Origin: DASQQQ01 sp036390995
GTDB taxonomy: Bacteria; Actinomycetota; UBA4738; HRBIN12
DNA: 14,621 nucleotides
Reading direction: 5' to 3'
Assembly (NCBI GenBank): GCA_036390995.1
Contig: DASWAT010000183.1
Location: forward strand, 1 to 14,621
The notes beneath the pieces were generated by a model that had not been told where the DNA came from, searched no databases, and saw nothing but the letters and a program-made list of their open reading frames with translations. How positions within the stretch are numbered: the stretch's first letter is position 1; every line of letters begins with the position of its first letter. A program made the translations under genes and the position numbers. Positions 8,265 through 14,621 of this stretch are shown piece by piece.

Positions 8265-9310
8265 TCGTGCAGGAGCGTGCCGGGTCCGGGCGCCTGGCCC
8301 CCGCCGGGCCAGCCGCCTCGCCCAGCGCCGCCTCCGCGGCGATCCGATCCGACACCTGGCGATCGGCGCTGCAAGCCATCCTGGCGCTTCTTCCCGTGGC
8401 CGCGCTGACCGAGCTCCTGCTGATCCGGACCTTCTACCGGGTCGGCATGTACATCCCCAAGGAGGGGCCCTTCCGGCTGGTCTACCACGTGCTCACGGGT
8501 ATGGGGTCCTTCGCGCTCAACCTGTCTTCGCTCCTGGTGGCAGCGGCACTGGTCCTGTTCGCCGCGCAGGCGTGGCGCTCGGGGAATCGAAGGGTCGCCA
8601 CCGCTCTCGGGGCATTCTTGGCGGTCTCGCTGGTGCTCCTCGCGATGGGCACGTCCGACCTCGGCCCCACGGCGCGGCTCGCCTTCGTGCTTGCCACGAT
8701 GGCCGTGGCGTGGCCTTTCCTTCGGAGCGGGGCCGGGCGATGGCATCGTCTGGCGGTCGCCGGAGTGACGGGGTCGTTCCTGCTGTCCTCGTACGCCGGG
8801 TTCGTATCCGACGCCGGACGCCTGTTGCCGACCGCTCGCGGCCCCGGCGGGCTCGTAGGTACGCAGCTCGCCGCCGAGGCGCTCGTGGTGGTGACCGCGT
8901 TCCTGCTCCTCGCGGCGTGGCTCCGTTCCGACCGAGCGCGTGTTCGGCCGTTCCTACTGGGGCTCGGACCCGCCGCGGCGCTCGTGTTCCTGTGGCGCGC
9001 CAACGGAGCGATCACCGGTATCCTCGTGCTGTGGACGGCGGGTCTGCGGCTGTACCTGCCGATCTGGCTGTACGCCGCCGCCCTGTGGGCCTTCTCGACG
9101 GCGGCCCTGGGATGGATGCCGGCTCACCGGCATCGAAGTTCCGGATCGGTCCTGCTGCTGGTGGCGGGGATGCTCATGGGGTCGACCTACGTGCAGGGGT
9201 TGGCCCTCGTAGCGCTCCTGCTGCTCACTGACGGGGTCGCGGTCGGCGGCCCGGAGACCTTCGGCGGGTCCGCGGCTCATCTGTCGATCCGCCCCCGATC
9301 AGCGGAGTAA
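8261..9310 (+). CDS. Polytopic membrane protein of unknown function at the end of the nxr operon
   Basis: A 349-aa protein with about nine to ten hydrophobic segments (roughly 36-56, 80-104, 112-130, 138-154, 163-182, 200-221, 230-262, 265-284 and 296-323) after a 30-residue Ala/Pro/Ser-rich N-terminal tail. I do not recognise the family. It has no CxxCH haem motif. Histidines occur at 76 (LVYHVL), 162 (GRWHRL) and 289/291, few of them inside helices, so di-haem cytochrome b binding is not evident. The ATG at 8261 overlaps the nxrC stop (ATGA), so it is translationally coupled to the enzyme genes. It may be a membrane partner linking the complex to the quinone pool, or an ion/nitrite transporter; both are inference. 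Its last 86 bases overlap the convergent DUF1638 gene. Confidence 0.85.
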   Translation: MIVQERAGSGRLAPAGPAASPSAASAAIRSDTWRSALQAILALLPVAALTELLLIRTFYRVGMYIPKEGPFRLVYHVLTGMGSFALNLSSLLVAAALVLFAAQAWRSGNRRVATALGAFLAVSLVLLAMGTSDLGPTARLAFVLATMAVAWPFLRSGAGRWHRLAVAGVTGSFLLSSYAGFVSDAGRLLPTARGPGGLVGTQLAAEALVVVTAFLLLAAWLRSDRARVRPFLLGLGPAAALVFLWRANGAITGILVLWTAGLRLYLPIWLYAAALWAFSTAALGWMPAHRHRSSGSVLLLVAGMLMGSTYVQGLALVALLLLTDGVAVGGPETFGGSAAHLSIRPRSAE

Positions 9311-9881
9311 GCAGCTCGTCCAGCGGTGCGATGCCCAGGTCATGGATCTCGATCGGGCGATCCATCCATGCGGCGATCTCGCGCGCCTTCGTCTCGCGCC
9401 CGGGGTCCGGATGTTGCCGGACGAACAGGATCCGGGTGAGGTTGCCGAAGTAGGTGTCCCGCAGCCACGGGAACCGGTCCACGCCCAGACCGCGGACGAC
9501 GGCTCGATCCCAGTTGTCCACGAGCCAGTCGGTGAGGAAGTAGATCCCGATGTCGTCGGCGAACCGTCGGTACAGCTCGCCCGCGTACCACTGGAAGCAG
9601 TGGAACCCGGCCGGCCGGACCGCGGGGTGATGCTCCAGGACCTCGTCCAGGCGCCCCCCGGTACCGCAGTCCCCGTAGACGACGATGACCCGGTCGTAGC
9701 GCTTCGTGAGCTCGGTCAACTTGCGATCGACGGCGGGAGCGATGTCGAGGGGCGTCATGTGCAGGTCGCTTGAGATGCCATGGACGTCCGCTTCCCACCC
9801 GTGCTGCTCGATCAGGGCCGCGGTGTCCCGGGCGACGGCACCGCAGGCGAGGAAGGCCACGCGGGCGCCCGTGGTCGTCAT
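9225..9881 (-). CDS. DUF1638 domain protein
   Basis: A 218-aa soluble protein. It resembles the DUF1638 family in its N-terminal VAFLACGA (8-15), VVYGDCGTGG (67-76), HCFQWYAGELYRRF (94-107) and FLTDWLVDNWD (115-125). Cys13, Cys72 and Cys95 are candidate metal or cofactor ligands. From general knowledge, DUF1638 genes cluster with corrinoid proteins, MttB-type methyltransferases and RACo activators in methylamine or betaine metabolism; its biochemical role is not known to me. Its ATG overlaps the RACo stop (ATGA, 9878-9881), so the two are coupled. The last 25 or so residues are Arg/Pro-rich and fall in the stretch that overlaps the end of the convergent membrane-protein gene, so this tail is probably not conserved. 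Confidence 0.88.
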   Translation of the reverse strand: MTTTGARVAFLACGAVARDTAALIEQHGWEADVHGISSDLHMTPLDIAPAVDRKLTELTKRYDRVIVVYGDCGTGGRLDEVLEHHPAVRPAGFHCFQWYAGELYRRFADDIGIYFLTDWLVDNWDRAVVRGLGVDRFPWLRDTYFGNLTRILFVRQHPDPGRETKAREIAAWMDRPIEIHDLGIAPLDELLTPLIGGGSTDEPRTRRRSPGRRPRPRQ

Positions 9882-11710
9882 CTGGTGCGGACCTCATCGA
9901 GCGGAGGGAACGCGAGGTTGCGGATGAACCGTTCGTTGAAATCGGTTCGGCCCGAGAGCTCGAGGTACTCGATCAGGTTCGGCAGGTCGAAGGCCATCTC
10001 GCGTTCCCGGAAGGACACGAGAGCCATCTTCGCCCCTTCGCTGGCCGTGTTGCCAACGGCCCGGATCCGCTCCACGGCGACCGGCGGGACCAGTCCAAGC
10101 ACCCGCGCGCTCTCCGGGTTGATGTAGGTCCCGAACGAGCCGGCCAGCAACACCTCCTCGAGGTCGGCGGGCCCGATGCCGAGGGCGTGCATCGCCACCT
10201 CGATCCCGGTCGCGATCGCACCCTTCGCCGACTGGAGTTCCCGGATGTCGAGCTGGGTGAGCAGCACATCACCGGTCAGCGCGAACGCCCGGACGCCGTC
10301 ACGGTCCACGAGGCGCTCGGCCAACGGGTGCTCGGCGAGTATCGCCTCGTCGCGCGGGCGAAGGATGCCGTTCTCCCGCACAAGGCCGGCCAGCCGGAGC
10401 TGCGCGACGACGTCGACGAGTCCAGACCCGCAGATCCCTCGCGGTTCCACGTCGCCCCCGACCACCTGAAGGTGCACGCCGCCCTCGTCCAGCACCACGC
10501 CCTCGATCGCGCCCTCCGTGGCACGCATGCCGTGAAGGATCTGCCCGCCCTCGAAGGCCGGGCCGGCGGGCGCGGCCGTGGCCACGACCCGGCCGGCCGA
10601 GCCGCACACGATCTCGCCGTTCGTCCCCACGTCCACCAGCAGGCGCACGCGATCCTCGCGCGCGAGACCCGTGGCGAGAACATCGGCCGCGATGTCGGCG
10701 CCGACGTAGGCTCCGATCGAGGGGAACAGCACCACGCGGCCGTCGGGGTGGATCTCGAGCCCGATGTCGGCCGCTCGAAGGTCCTGTGGCTCCAAGAACG
10801 TGGCTACGAACGGCGAGACGGCGATCGAGCGAGGGTCCACGCCGAGGAGCAGGTGAAGCATCGTGGCGTTGCCCACCACGACCATCTCGACCACGAGCCC
10901 ACGAGCGACGCCGGCGGTGACGCACACGCTCTCGACGAGCCCGTTCACGGTGGCGAGCGCGGCCGTACGGAGATCGGCGAGGCCCTCCTCACCGGTCATC
11001 GCATGTCCGATCCTCGCGATCACGTCCGCTCCGAAGGGGGCCTGCCGGTTGATGGTGGACTCCACCGCGGCCGCTGCGCCAGAGCGCAGGTCGACCAGCG
11101 TCGTGACGACCGTGGTGGTGCCGACGTCCACCGCGATGCCGAACATCCGATCGGTGGTATCGCCGCGCTCCACCTCGATCATCCGGTCTCCGACGACGGT
11201 GGCCGTGAGCGGGCCGCCCTGCGCCGCGATGGCGGCGAGATGGGGAAGGAGGGAGGGTCGCCAGGTCACCTCGAGGCCCTCGTCAAGCAGGGCGTCCCGG
11301 AGCCGGCGGAGGTGACTCCGGGGGTGCTCGAGGGTGGGCTCGACCAGCTCCAGCCTGAACTTCCGCGCGTTCGGCTCCAGCAGCACGAACCGTCCCACCC
11401 CCATGGTCGCCGCCTTCGGGGTCCGCAGGAGACCGGGAACCTCGCAGGTGGTGTCGGACCACACTTCCGACCGGCAGGACAGGCGCCAGCCGCCGGCGAT
11501 CTCCTCGGCCGACAGGTGCCGATGGTCTGCCGCGGTCGGCTCCGCGAGACCCTCCACCACGCGGACCCGGCACTTCCCGCAGGTGCCGCGGCCGCCGCAG
11601 GTCGACTCGACCGGCAGCCCCGCCCAGTGTGCCGCGTTGAACAGCGACGTTCCCGACGGCACGCGGGCGGCCCGGCCGCTCGGCAGGTATGTGATCTCGA
11701 GCTTCCTCAT
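9878..11710 (-). CDS. RACo-like reductive activator of corrinoid proteins ([2Fe-2S] plus ASKHA/DUF4445)
   Basis: A 610-aa ATP-dependent activator that re-reduces inactive Co(II) corrinoid proteins to Co(I), restoring corrinoid-dependent methyl transfer. An N-terminal plant-type [2Fe-2S] ferredoxin domain has Cys38, Cys44, Cys47 (TCGGRGTCGKC) and Cys79 (RLSC). After a linker region the ASKHA/DUF4445 fold begins, with FGIAVDVGTTT (190-200) and NRQAPFGADVIARI (221-234), then VVVGNATMLHL, LLVDVGTNGEI and GICGSGLVD. Length matches characterised RACo proteins. The ATG at 11710 has GGTG about nine bases upstream. It leads the unit with the DUF1638 gene. No corrinoid protein or methyltransferase lies in the window, so the partner must be elsewhere. 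It is divergent from the flavoprotein at 11918, and the shared palindrome suggests joint control. Confidence 0.92.
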   Translation of the reverse strand: MRKLEITYLPSGRAARVPSGTSLFNAAHWAGLPVESTCGGRGTCGKCRVRVVEGLAEPTAADHRHLSAEEIAGGWRLSCRSEVWSDTTCEVPGLLRTPKAATMGVGRFVLLEPNARKFRLELVEPTLEHPRSHLRRLRDALLDEGLEVTWRPSLLPHLAAIAAQGGPLTATVVGDRMIEVERGDTTDRMFGIAVDVGTTTVVTTLVDLRSGAAAAVESTINRQAPFGADVIARIGHAMTGEEGLADLRTAALATVNGLVESVCVTAGVARGLVVEMVVVGNATMLHLLLGVDPRSIAVSPFVATFLEPQDLRAADIGLEIHPDGRVVLFPSIGAYVGADIAADVLATGLAREDRVRLLVDVGTNGEIVCGSAGRVVATAAPAGPAFEGGQILHGMRATEGAIEGVVLDEGGVHLQVVGGDVEPRGICGSGLVDVVAQLRLAGLVRENGILRPRDEAILAEHPLAERLVDRDGVRAFALTGDVLLTQLDIRELQSAKGAIATGIEVAMHALGIGPADLEEVLLAGSFGTYINPESARVLGLVPPVAVERIRAVGNTASEGAKMALVSFREREMAFDLPNLIEYLELSGRTDFNERFIRNLAFPPLDEVRTR

Positions 11711-11791
11711 CCGGGTTCACCGCCGGCAAGGAGGGAACCGAATGATAGGGATGGCGGCGGCTCCGTGCCATGGGATCCGCCCGGACCCCCG

Positions 11792-11804
11792 TGACCGAAG
11801 GTCA
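11792..11804. repeat. Short inverted repeat TGACC-GAA-GGTCA
   Basis: Perfect 5-bp arms with a 3-base spacer in the 207-base region between the RACo and flavoprotein genes. It lies 30 bases left of the larger palindrome. It could be a secondary operator, but a repeat this short also arises by chance in GC-rich DNA. Confidence 0.25.
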
Positions 11805-11814
11805 ACCGAGCGGC

Positions 11815-11843
11815 TTGTTCGGACCGGGGTGGAGCCATATCGT
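11815..11843 (+). promoter_or_regulatory. Possible sigma-70-like promoter of the flavoprotein gene
   Basis: TTGTTC (11815-11820) and TATCGT (11838-11843) are separated by 17 bases, the standard spacing. Match to consensus is modest (three and four of six). The -10 hexamer lies within the left arm of the palindrome at 11834-11863, so a protein bound there would block it. It reads toward the ATG at 11918. Confidence 0.3.
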
Positions 11844-11863
11844 TCGTACTCGAACGATATGGC
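11834..11863. promoter_or_regulatory. Perfect 13-bp-arm inverted repeat, likely operator between divergent genes
   Basis: The left arm GCCATATCGTTCG (11834-11846) and right arm CGAACGATATGGC (11851-11863) are exact reverse complements around the spacer TACT. The element is AT-richer than its surroundings, lies 54 bases before the flavoprotein start and 123 bases before the RACo start, and covers a candidate -10 box. These are typical features of a dimeric repressor site (TetR-, GntR- or IclR-like). A transcript hairpin is possible too, but there is no U-tract, so a terminator is unlikely. No regulator gene is present in the window. Confidence 0.6.
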
Positions 11864-11917
11864 GGGCGGCGACGCGATTGGAGATCCGGGCGGGGTCGTC
11901 CCGATGCCGGAGCGGAC

Positions 11918-13072
11918 ATGCCCGAAGTCCTGATCCTTGGCGCTGGGGTCATCGGCACCTCGATCGCGTTCCATCTCGCGTCCCGCGGTGTGACCGATGT
12001 CGCCGTTCTCGACCGGGGATCGGTGGGAGAGGGGGGCAGCGGCCGCTCCTCCGCGCTGATCCGGATGCACTACACCTTCGCTCCGGAAGTGCGTCTGGCG
12101 GTGACGAGCCTGGAGTACTTCCGGAACTGGCGCCACATCGTGGGGCGTCCCGGGACCTTCCGGCAGACCGGATTCGTCCGGCTCGTTGGGCCGGGCGAAT
12201 CGGAGCGCTTGTGGCGCAACGTGGCGATGCAGCGCGAGCTCGGGGTGGAGGTGGAAGTGGTCGCGCCGGACGGGCTGCGCGCGCTCGTGCCCGGCTGGAA
12301 CGTGGACGACGTGGAGCTGGCCGCCTACGAGCCGGGCTCCGGTTATGGCGACGGCGCCGCCACCGCCGGCGACTTCCTCGCGCGCGCTCGGGAGATCGGG
12401 GTCGACTACCGGCCGTCCACTCGGGTCCGGTCCATCCGGATCCACGACGGCCGCGTGGCCGGTGTGGAGACGGACCGAGGCGCGGTCGATGCGCCCGTCG
12501 TGGTGGTGGCGGCCGGGCCGTGGTCTCCACCGCTGCTCTCGTCCGCCGGTGTCGGGCTGCCGATCGAGCCCGAGTTCCACGTGGTGGCGGTCCTTCGGAT
12601 GGGAGAGGGATCGGGCGATCCCGGTCTCGCGTGCATCGACTCGGTCACGGCCACGTATCTCCGCCCCGAGGGGCAAGGACTTGCCCTGGTGGGCGACTTC
12701 TCCGGCGAGCGCGGATCCGACCCGGACGCGTTCCCCGATCGGGCGCCGGAGGAGGCACTCGTGGAGCTGGTCGGCAGGGCGTCACGCCGTGTGCCGGCGC
12801 TGGCGGAGGCAGGTCTGGCAGGCGGGGTCACGGGTGTCTACGACATGACCCCGGACGCCCGGCCGCTCCTCGGCCGGGTCGGTCCGGACGGGCTCCTGGT
12901 GGCGGCCGGGTTCTCGGGCATGGGGTTCAAGATCTCACCTGCCGTGGGCCTCGGCATGGCCGAGCTCATCCTGGACGGCGAGGCTCGGTCCGTGGACCTC
13001 GCGTCCTTCGATCCGATGCGGTTCGAGCGGGGGCGCCCGATCGAGGCCGAGTTCGAGTACGCGCAGGACTGA
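11918..13072 (+). CDS. FAD-dependent oxidoreductase, DAO / sarcosine-oxidase-beta-like
   Basis: A 384-aa flavoprotein of the D-amino-acid oxidase (DAO) superfamily, which oxidises C-N bonds of secondary or tertiary amines. The FAD-binding Rossmann motif GAGVIG is at 8-13. A serine-rich flavin loop, GGSGRSSALIRMHY, is at 39-52. A central glycine-rich ATP/FAD stretch VVVVAAGPWS is at 194-203, and the C-terminal flavin-contact block is GFSGMGFKISPAVG (331-344). The Pro-Asp-Ala-Arg-Pro sequence at 312-316 is typical of sarcosine and dimethylglycine oxidoreductases. There is no signal peptide. GGAG at 11909-11912 supports the ATG at 11918. Substrate cannot be read from sequence. Its divergent RACo/DUF1638 neighbours favour a methylated amine such as sarcosine, dimethylglycine or betaine breakdown products. 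Confidence 0.9.
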   Translation: MPEVLILGAGVIGTSIAFHLASRGVTDVAVLDRGSVGEGGSGRSSALIRMHYTFAPEVRLAVTSLEYFRNWRHIVGRPGTFRQTGFVRLVGPGESERLWRNVAMQRELGVEVEVVAPDGLRALVPGWNVDDVELAAYEPGSGYGDGAATAGDFLARAREIGVDYRPSTRVRSIRIHDGRVAGVETDRGAVDAPVVVVAAGPWSPPLLSSAGVGLPIEPEFHVVAVLRMGEGSGDPGLACIDSVTATYLRPEGQGLALVGDFSGERGSDPDAFPDRAPEEALVELVGRASRRVPALAEAGLAGGVTGVYDMTPDARPLLGRVGPDGLLVAAGFSGMGFKISPAVGLGMAELILDGEARSVDLASFDPMRFERGRPIEAEFEYAQD

Positions 13073-13077
13073 TCCGG

Positions 13078-13242
13078 GTGGGTCGGCCGACGGCGAGCCA
13101 ACGGAGCGTCGAGCGCGCGTCGGGGATCGCGTGGGAGGATCACCCTATCGAGGAGCGCGAGGTGCCGGAGCCCCTCATGGCCGCCGACCAGTCGGAGCTC
13201 GAAGAGGCCGCTCGCCGGGCGGTCGCCGTCCGGGGGATGTGA
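13078..13242 (+). CDS. Possible small protein, 54 aa or shorter
   Basis: An open frame from GTG 13078 to TGA 13240-13242, which ends one base before the next start. An internal GTG at 13162 preceded by GAGGAG (13150-13155) would give only 26 aa. The C-terminal half is charged and helix-prone (ADQSELEEAARRAVAVRG). No family is recognised. It fills the 171-base gap between two same-strand genes, and its placement fits translational coupling or a leader peptide. GC-rich DNA yields such frames by chance, so reality is doubtful. Confidence 0.3.
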   Translation: MGRPTASQRSVERASGIAWEDHPIEEREVPEPLMAADQSELEEAARRAVAVRGM

Positions 13243-13243
13243 C

Positions 13244-14476
13244 GTGCGGCCCCGCGCGTCCGCGCGCCTGTACTACCTCGCGGCGCGCCTGTGGCTCACC
13301 GCCGCCGGGCTCGCGCTGCTGCTCCCAGCTTCGGCCAGGCGGGGGATCTGGCTGCCGCTGCACCTTACGCTGGCCGGCGCCGTGACCGTGTCGATCAGCG
13401 GCGCCATGCAGAACTTCGCCTCGGCGTTGACGGCCACCCCTTCCCCGCCCGCGTCGGCGGTATGGACGCAGTTCACGCTGGTGAACGTCGGCACGGCGAC
13501 GCTCGCGCTCGGGTATACGGGCGACCACCCGGCGCTGCTCGAAGCCGGCGGCGCCGCCTTCCTGGCAGGGATCGCGACGCTGGGCTGGATGGTGTGGCGC
13601 GCCTGGTCGAAGGCGGTCAACCGCCGCCACCGGGTTCCGATGGCGATGTACGGCTGTGCCGTCCTGTCCTTGTTGGCGGGAGGGACGATCGGCGCGCTGA
13701 TCGGCGGTGGCGCGGTGAAGGACCCGGTGCTGTGGCTCTCGCTACGCCGCGCGCACATGACCGTCAACGTGCTCGGTTGGGTCTCGCTCACGATCGCCGG
13801 CACGCTCGTGACGCTCCTGCCCACGGTGTTGCGGGTCCGGATGCCGGCTTGGGAAGGTGGCTCCACGGCCCTGGTGTTCGCCGGTGGCGTCGCGATGATC
13901 GCCGCCGGCCTCGCGCTCGACTCACGGCCGGTCGCCGCGGTGGGCGGCGTGGCGTACGCGATCGGCGCGGTGAGCCTGCTGCGGCTGGCCGGCCGGGCGC
14001 TGGGGGCCCCGCGGCGGTGGCCGGTTCCCGTGTCCGCGAAGCACTTGGTCGCGGCGGCACTGTGGTTCGTCGGCGGCGCATCTGCGCTTGCGGTGGCGTT
14101 GATCCGCGGCATGGAGGCGTTCGACGCGTTCCGGCAGGTGTACCTCGTCGTCTTCGTCGGGGGATGGATCGTGCAGACGCTCCTCGGTGCGTGGCTGTAT
14201 CTGTTGCCGATGGCCACGGCCGCCCACCCCGACGATCGCCGCCGGTCGCTCGCCGGCGTGGAGTTCGGAGGAACCCTCCAGCTCGCGGCGCTGAACGGTG
14301 GCCTCGTCGTCATGGTCCTGCGGGCCGGTGGCTGGGTGTCGGATCCGGTCGGTGCGGTCGGCGTGGGACTCGCCCTCGGTGGAGCAGCCCTCGCGTTGTT
14401 GAAGGCGTGGGCGTTCAACCTGCTCGGCCGGGCCCCGGTGCTCTCGGCCCGCCAGCTCGATGTCTGGGGTGCCTAG
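13244..14476 (+). CDS. 12-helix membrane protein, NnrS / copper-nitrite-reductase-associated type
   Basis: A 410-aa integral membrane protein with about twelve hydrophobic segments and no signal peptide. The block RRAHMTVNVLGWVSLTIAG followed by TLVTLLPTVLRVRM (168-200) closely resembles my recollection of an actinobacterial family that is encoded beside, or fused to, multicopper oxidase / copper nitrite reductase modules and is related to NnrS. Candidate haem or metal ligands are His40 (LPLHLTLAGAV) and His171. A third family histidine, which I remember in a W-x-HFA context, appears here as Asn57 (QNFASAL). The GTG start at 13244 is preceded by GGGGGA (13232-13237). A role in handling nitrogen oxides would suit the neighbouring nitrite/nitrate enzyme, but the substrate is not shown by sequence. 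Confidence 0.75.
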   Translation: MRPRASARLYYLAARLWLTAAGLALLLPASARRGIWLPLHLTLAGAVTVSISGAMQNFASALTATPSPPASAVWTQFTLVNVGTATLALGYTGDHPALLEAGGAAFLAGIATLGWMVWRAWSKAVNRRHRVPMAMYGCAVLSLLAGGTIGALIGGGAVKDPVLWLSLRRAHMTVNVLGWVSLTIAGTLVTLLPTVLRVRMPAWEGGSTALVFAGGVAMIAAGLALDSRPVAAVGGVAYAIGAVSLLRLAGRALGAPRRWPVPVSAKHLVAAALWFVGGASALAVALIRGMEAFDAFRQVYLVVFVGGWIVQTLLGAWLYLLPMATAAHPDDRRRSLAGVEFGGTLQLAALNGGLVVMVLRAGGWVSDPVGAVGVGLALGGAALALLKAWAFNLLGRAPVLSARQLDVWGA

Positions 14477-14522
14477 CTCCCGGCGGGTCCCCGGCTCGCG
14501 CGTGTCTGGCAGGATAGGACCC

Positions 14523-14621
14523 ATGGACGCGCCGCTCCGTGCAGCCGTGGTGACGGTCTCCGACGGCGTGACCCACGGCACGCGGGCCGACGAGTCGGGG
14601 GACCTGGCCGAGGAGCTGCTC
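14523..14621 (+). CDS. mogA: MogA/MoaB molybdopterin adenylyltransferase, 5' part only
   Basis: The first 33 codons of a gene cut by the window end. The product begins with the MogA/MoaB signature AAVVTVSDGVTHGTRADESG, closely matching the N-terminal strand and nucleotide loop of this family. MogA activates molybdopterin with AMP before molybdenum insertion. The ATG at 14523 follows AGGATAGGA, giving a usable ribosome site. MogA and MoaB cannot be separated from so short a piece. It lies 46 bases after the membrane-protein gene and is probably in the same unit. Together with moaA at the left edge it places cofactor biosynthesis on both flanks of the molybdoenzyme operon. Confidence 0.88.
   Translation, partial: MDAPLRAAVVTVSDGVTHGTRADESGDLAEELL

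Noticed and set aside
9770..11794. A 674-codon plus-strand open frame opposite the RACo gene.
   Set aside because: The minus strand encodes a clear RACo with [2Fe-2S] and ASKHA motifs. The plus frame is Arg/Gly/His-rich and shows no domain.
11840..11857. LexA/SOS box, because the palindrome contains GTTCG and CGAAC half-sites four bases apart.
   Set aside because: The actinobacterial LexA box has CGAAC on the left and GTTCG on the right. Here the halves are in the opposite order.
11717..12676. Minus-strand open frame opposite the flavoprotein and through the palindrome region.
   Set aside because: The plus strand has the GAGVIG and C-terminal FAD motifs of a DAO protein with a good ribosome site. 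The antisense product is low complexity.

Overview
The DNA is GC-rich, with GTG starts, ATGA/GTGA gene overlaps and a DUF6457-type small protein beside moaA. This points to an Actinomycetota-like chromosome; the lineage is an inference and no phylogeny was run. No rRNA, tRNA, CRISPR array, transposase or integrase was seen. No stretch longer than about 300 bases lacks a gene.

Left arm (61-1386, minus strand): a short DUF6457 gene followed by moaA, the first step of molybdenum cofactor synthesis. The divergent intergenic region (1387-1541) carries two CTATAGT boxes. On its right side it starts the main locus.

Central locus (1542-9310, plus strand): six tightly packed or overlapping genes encode a Nitrospira-type periplasmic nitrite oxidoreductase/nitrate reductase of the type II DMSO-reductase family. 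In order they are a Tat-exported molybdopterin catalytic subunit (NxrA-like, 1147 aa), an unnamed 87-aa protein, a four-cluster Fe-S subunit (NxrB-like, 420 aa), a TorD/NarJ-like maturation chaperone, a membrane-anchored haem-b gamma subunit (NxrC/EbdC-like), and a polytopic membrane protein of unknown function. The expected picture is that A and B fold with cofactor in the cytoplasm under chaperone control. They would then be exported together by Tat and meet the gamma subunit on the outer face of the membrane. The direction of catalysis (nitrite oxidation or nitrate reduction) cannot be read from the sequence.

Right arm: on the minus strand (9225-11710) is a two-gene unit encoding a RACo-type corrinoid-protein reductive activator and a DUF1638 protein. 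This pair normally accompanies corrinoid-dependent methylamine or betaine methyltransferases, but none is present here. Divergent from it, a DAO/sarcosine-oxidase-like flavoprotein (11918-13072) shares an intergenic region holding a perfect 13-bp-arm inverted repeat. Then come a possible small ORF, a 12-helix membrane protein resembling actinobacterial NnrS/copper-nitrite-reductase-associated proteins, and the first 33 codons of a MogA/MoaB molybdopterin adenylyltransferase running off the window. Molybdenum-cofactor genes therefore flank the molybdoenzyme locus on both sides.
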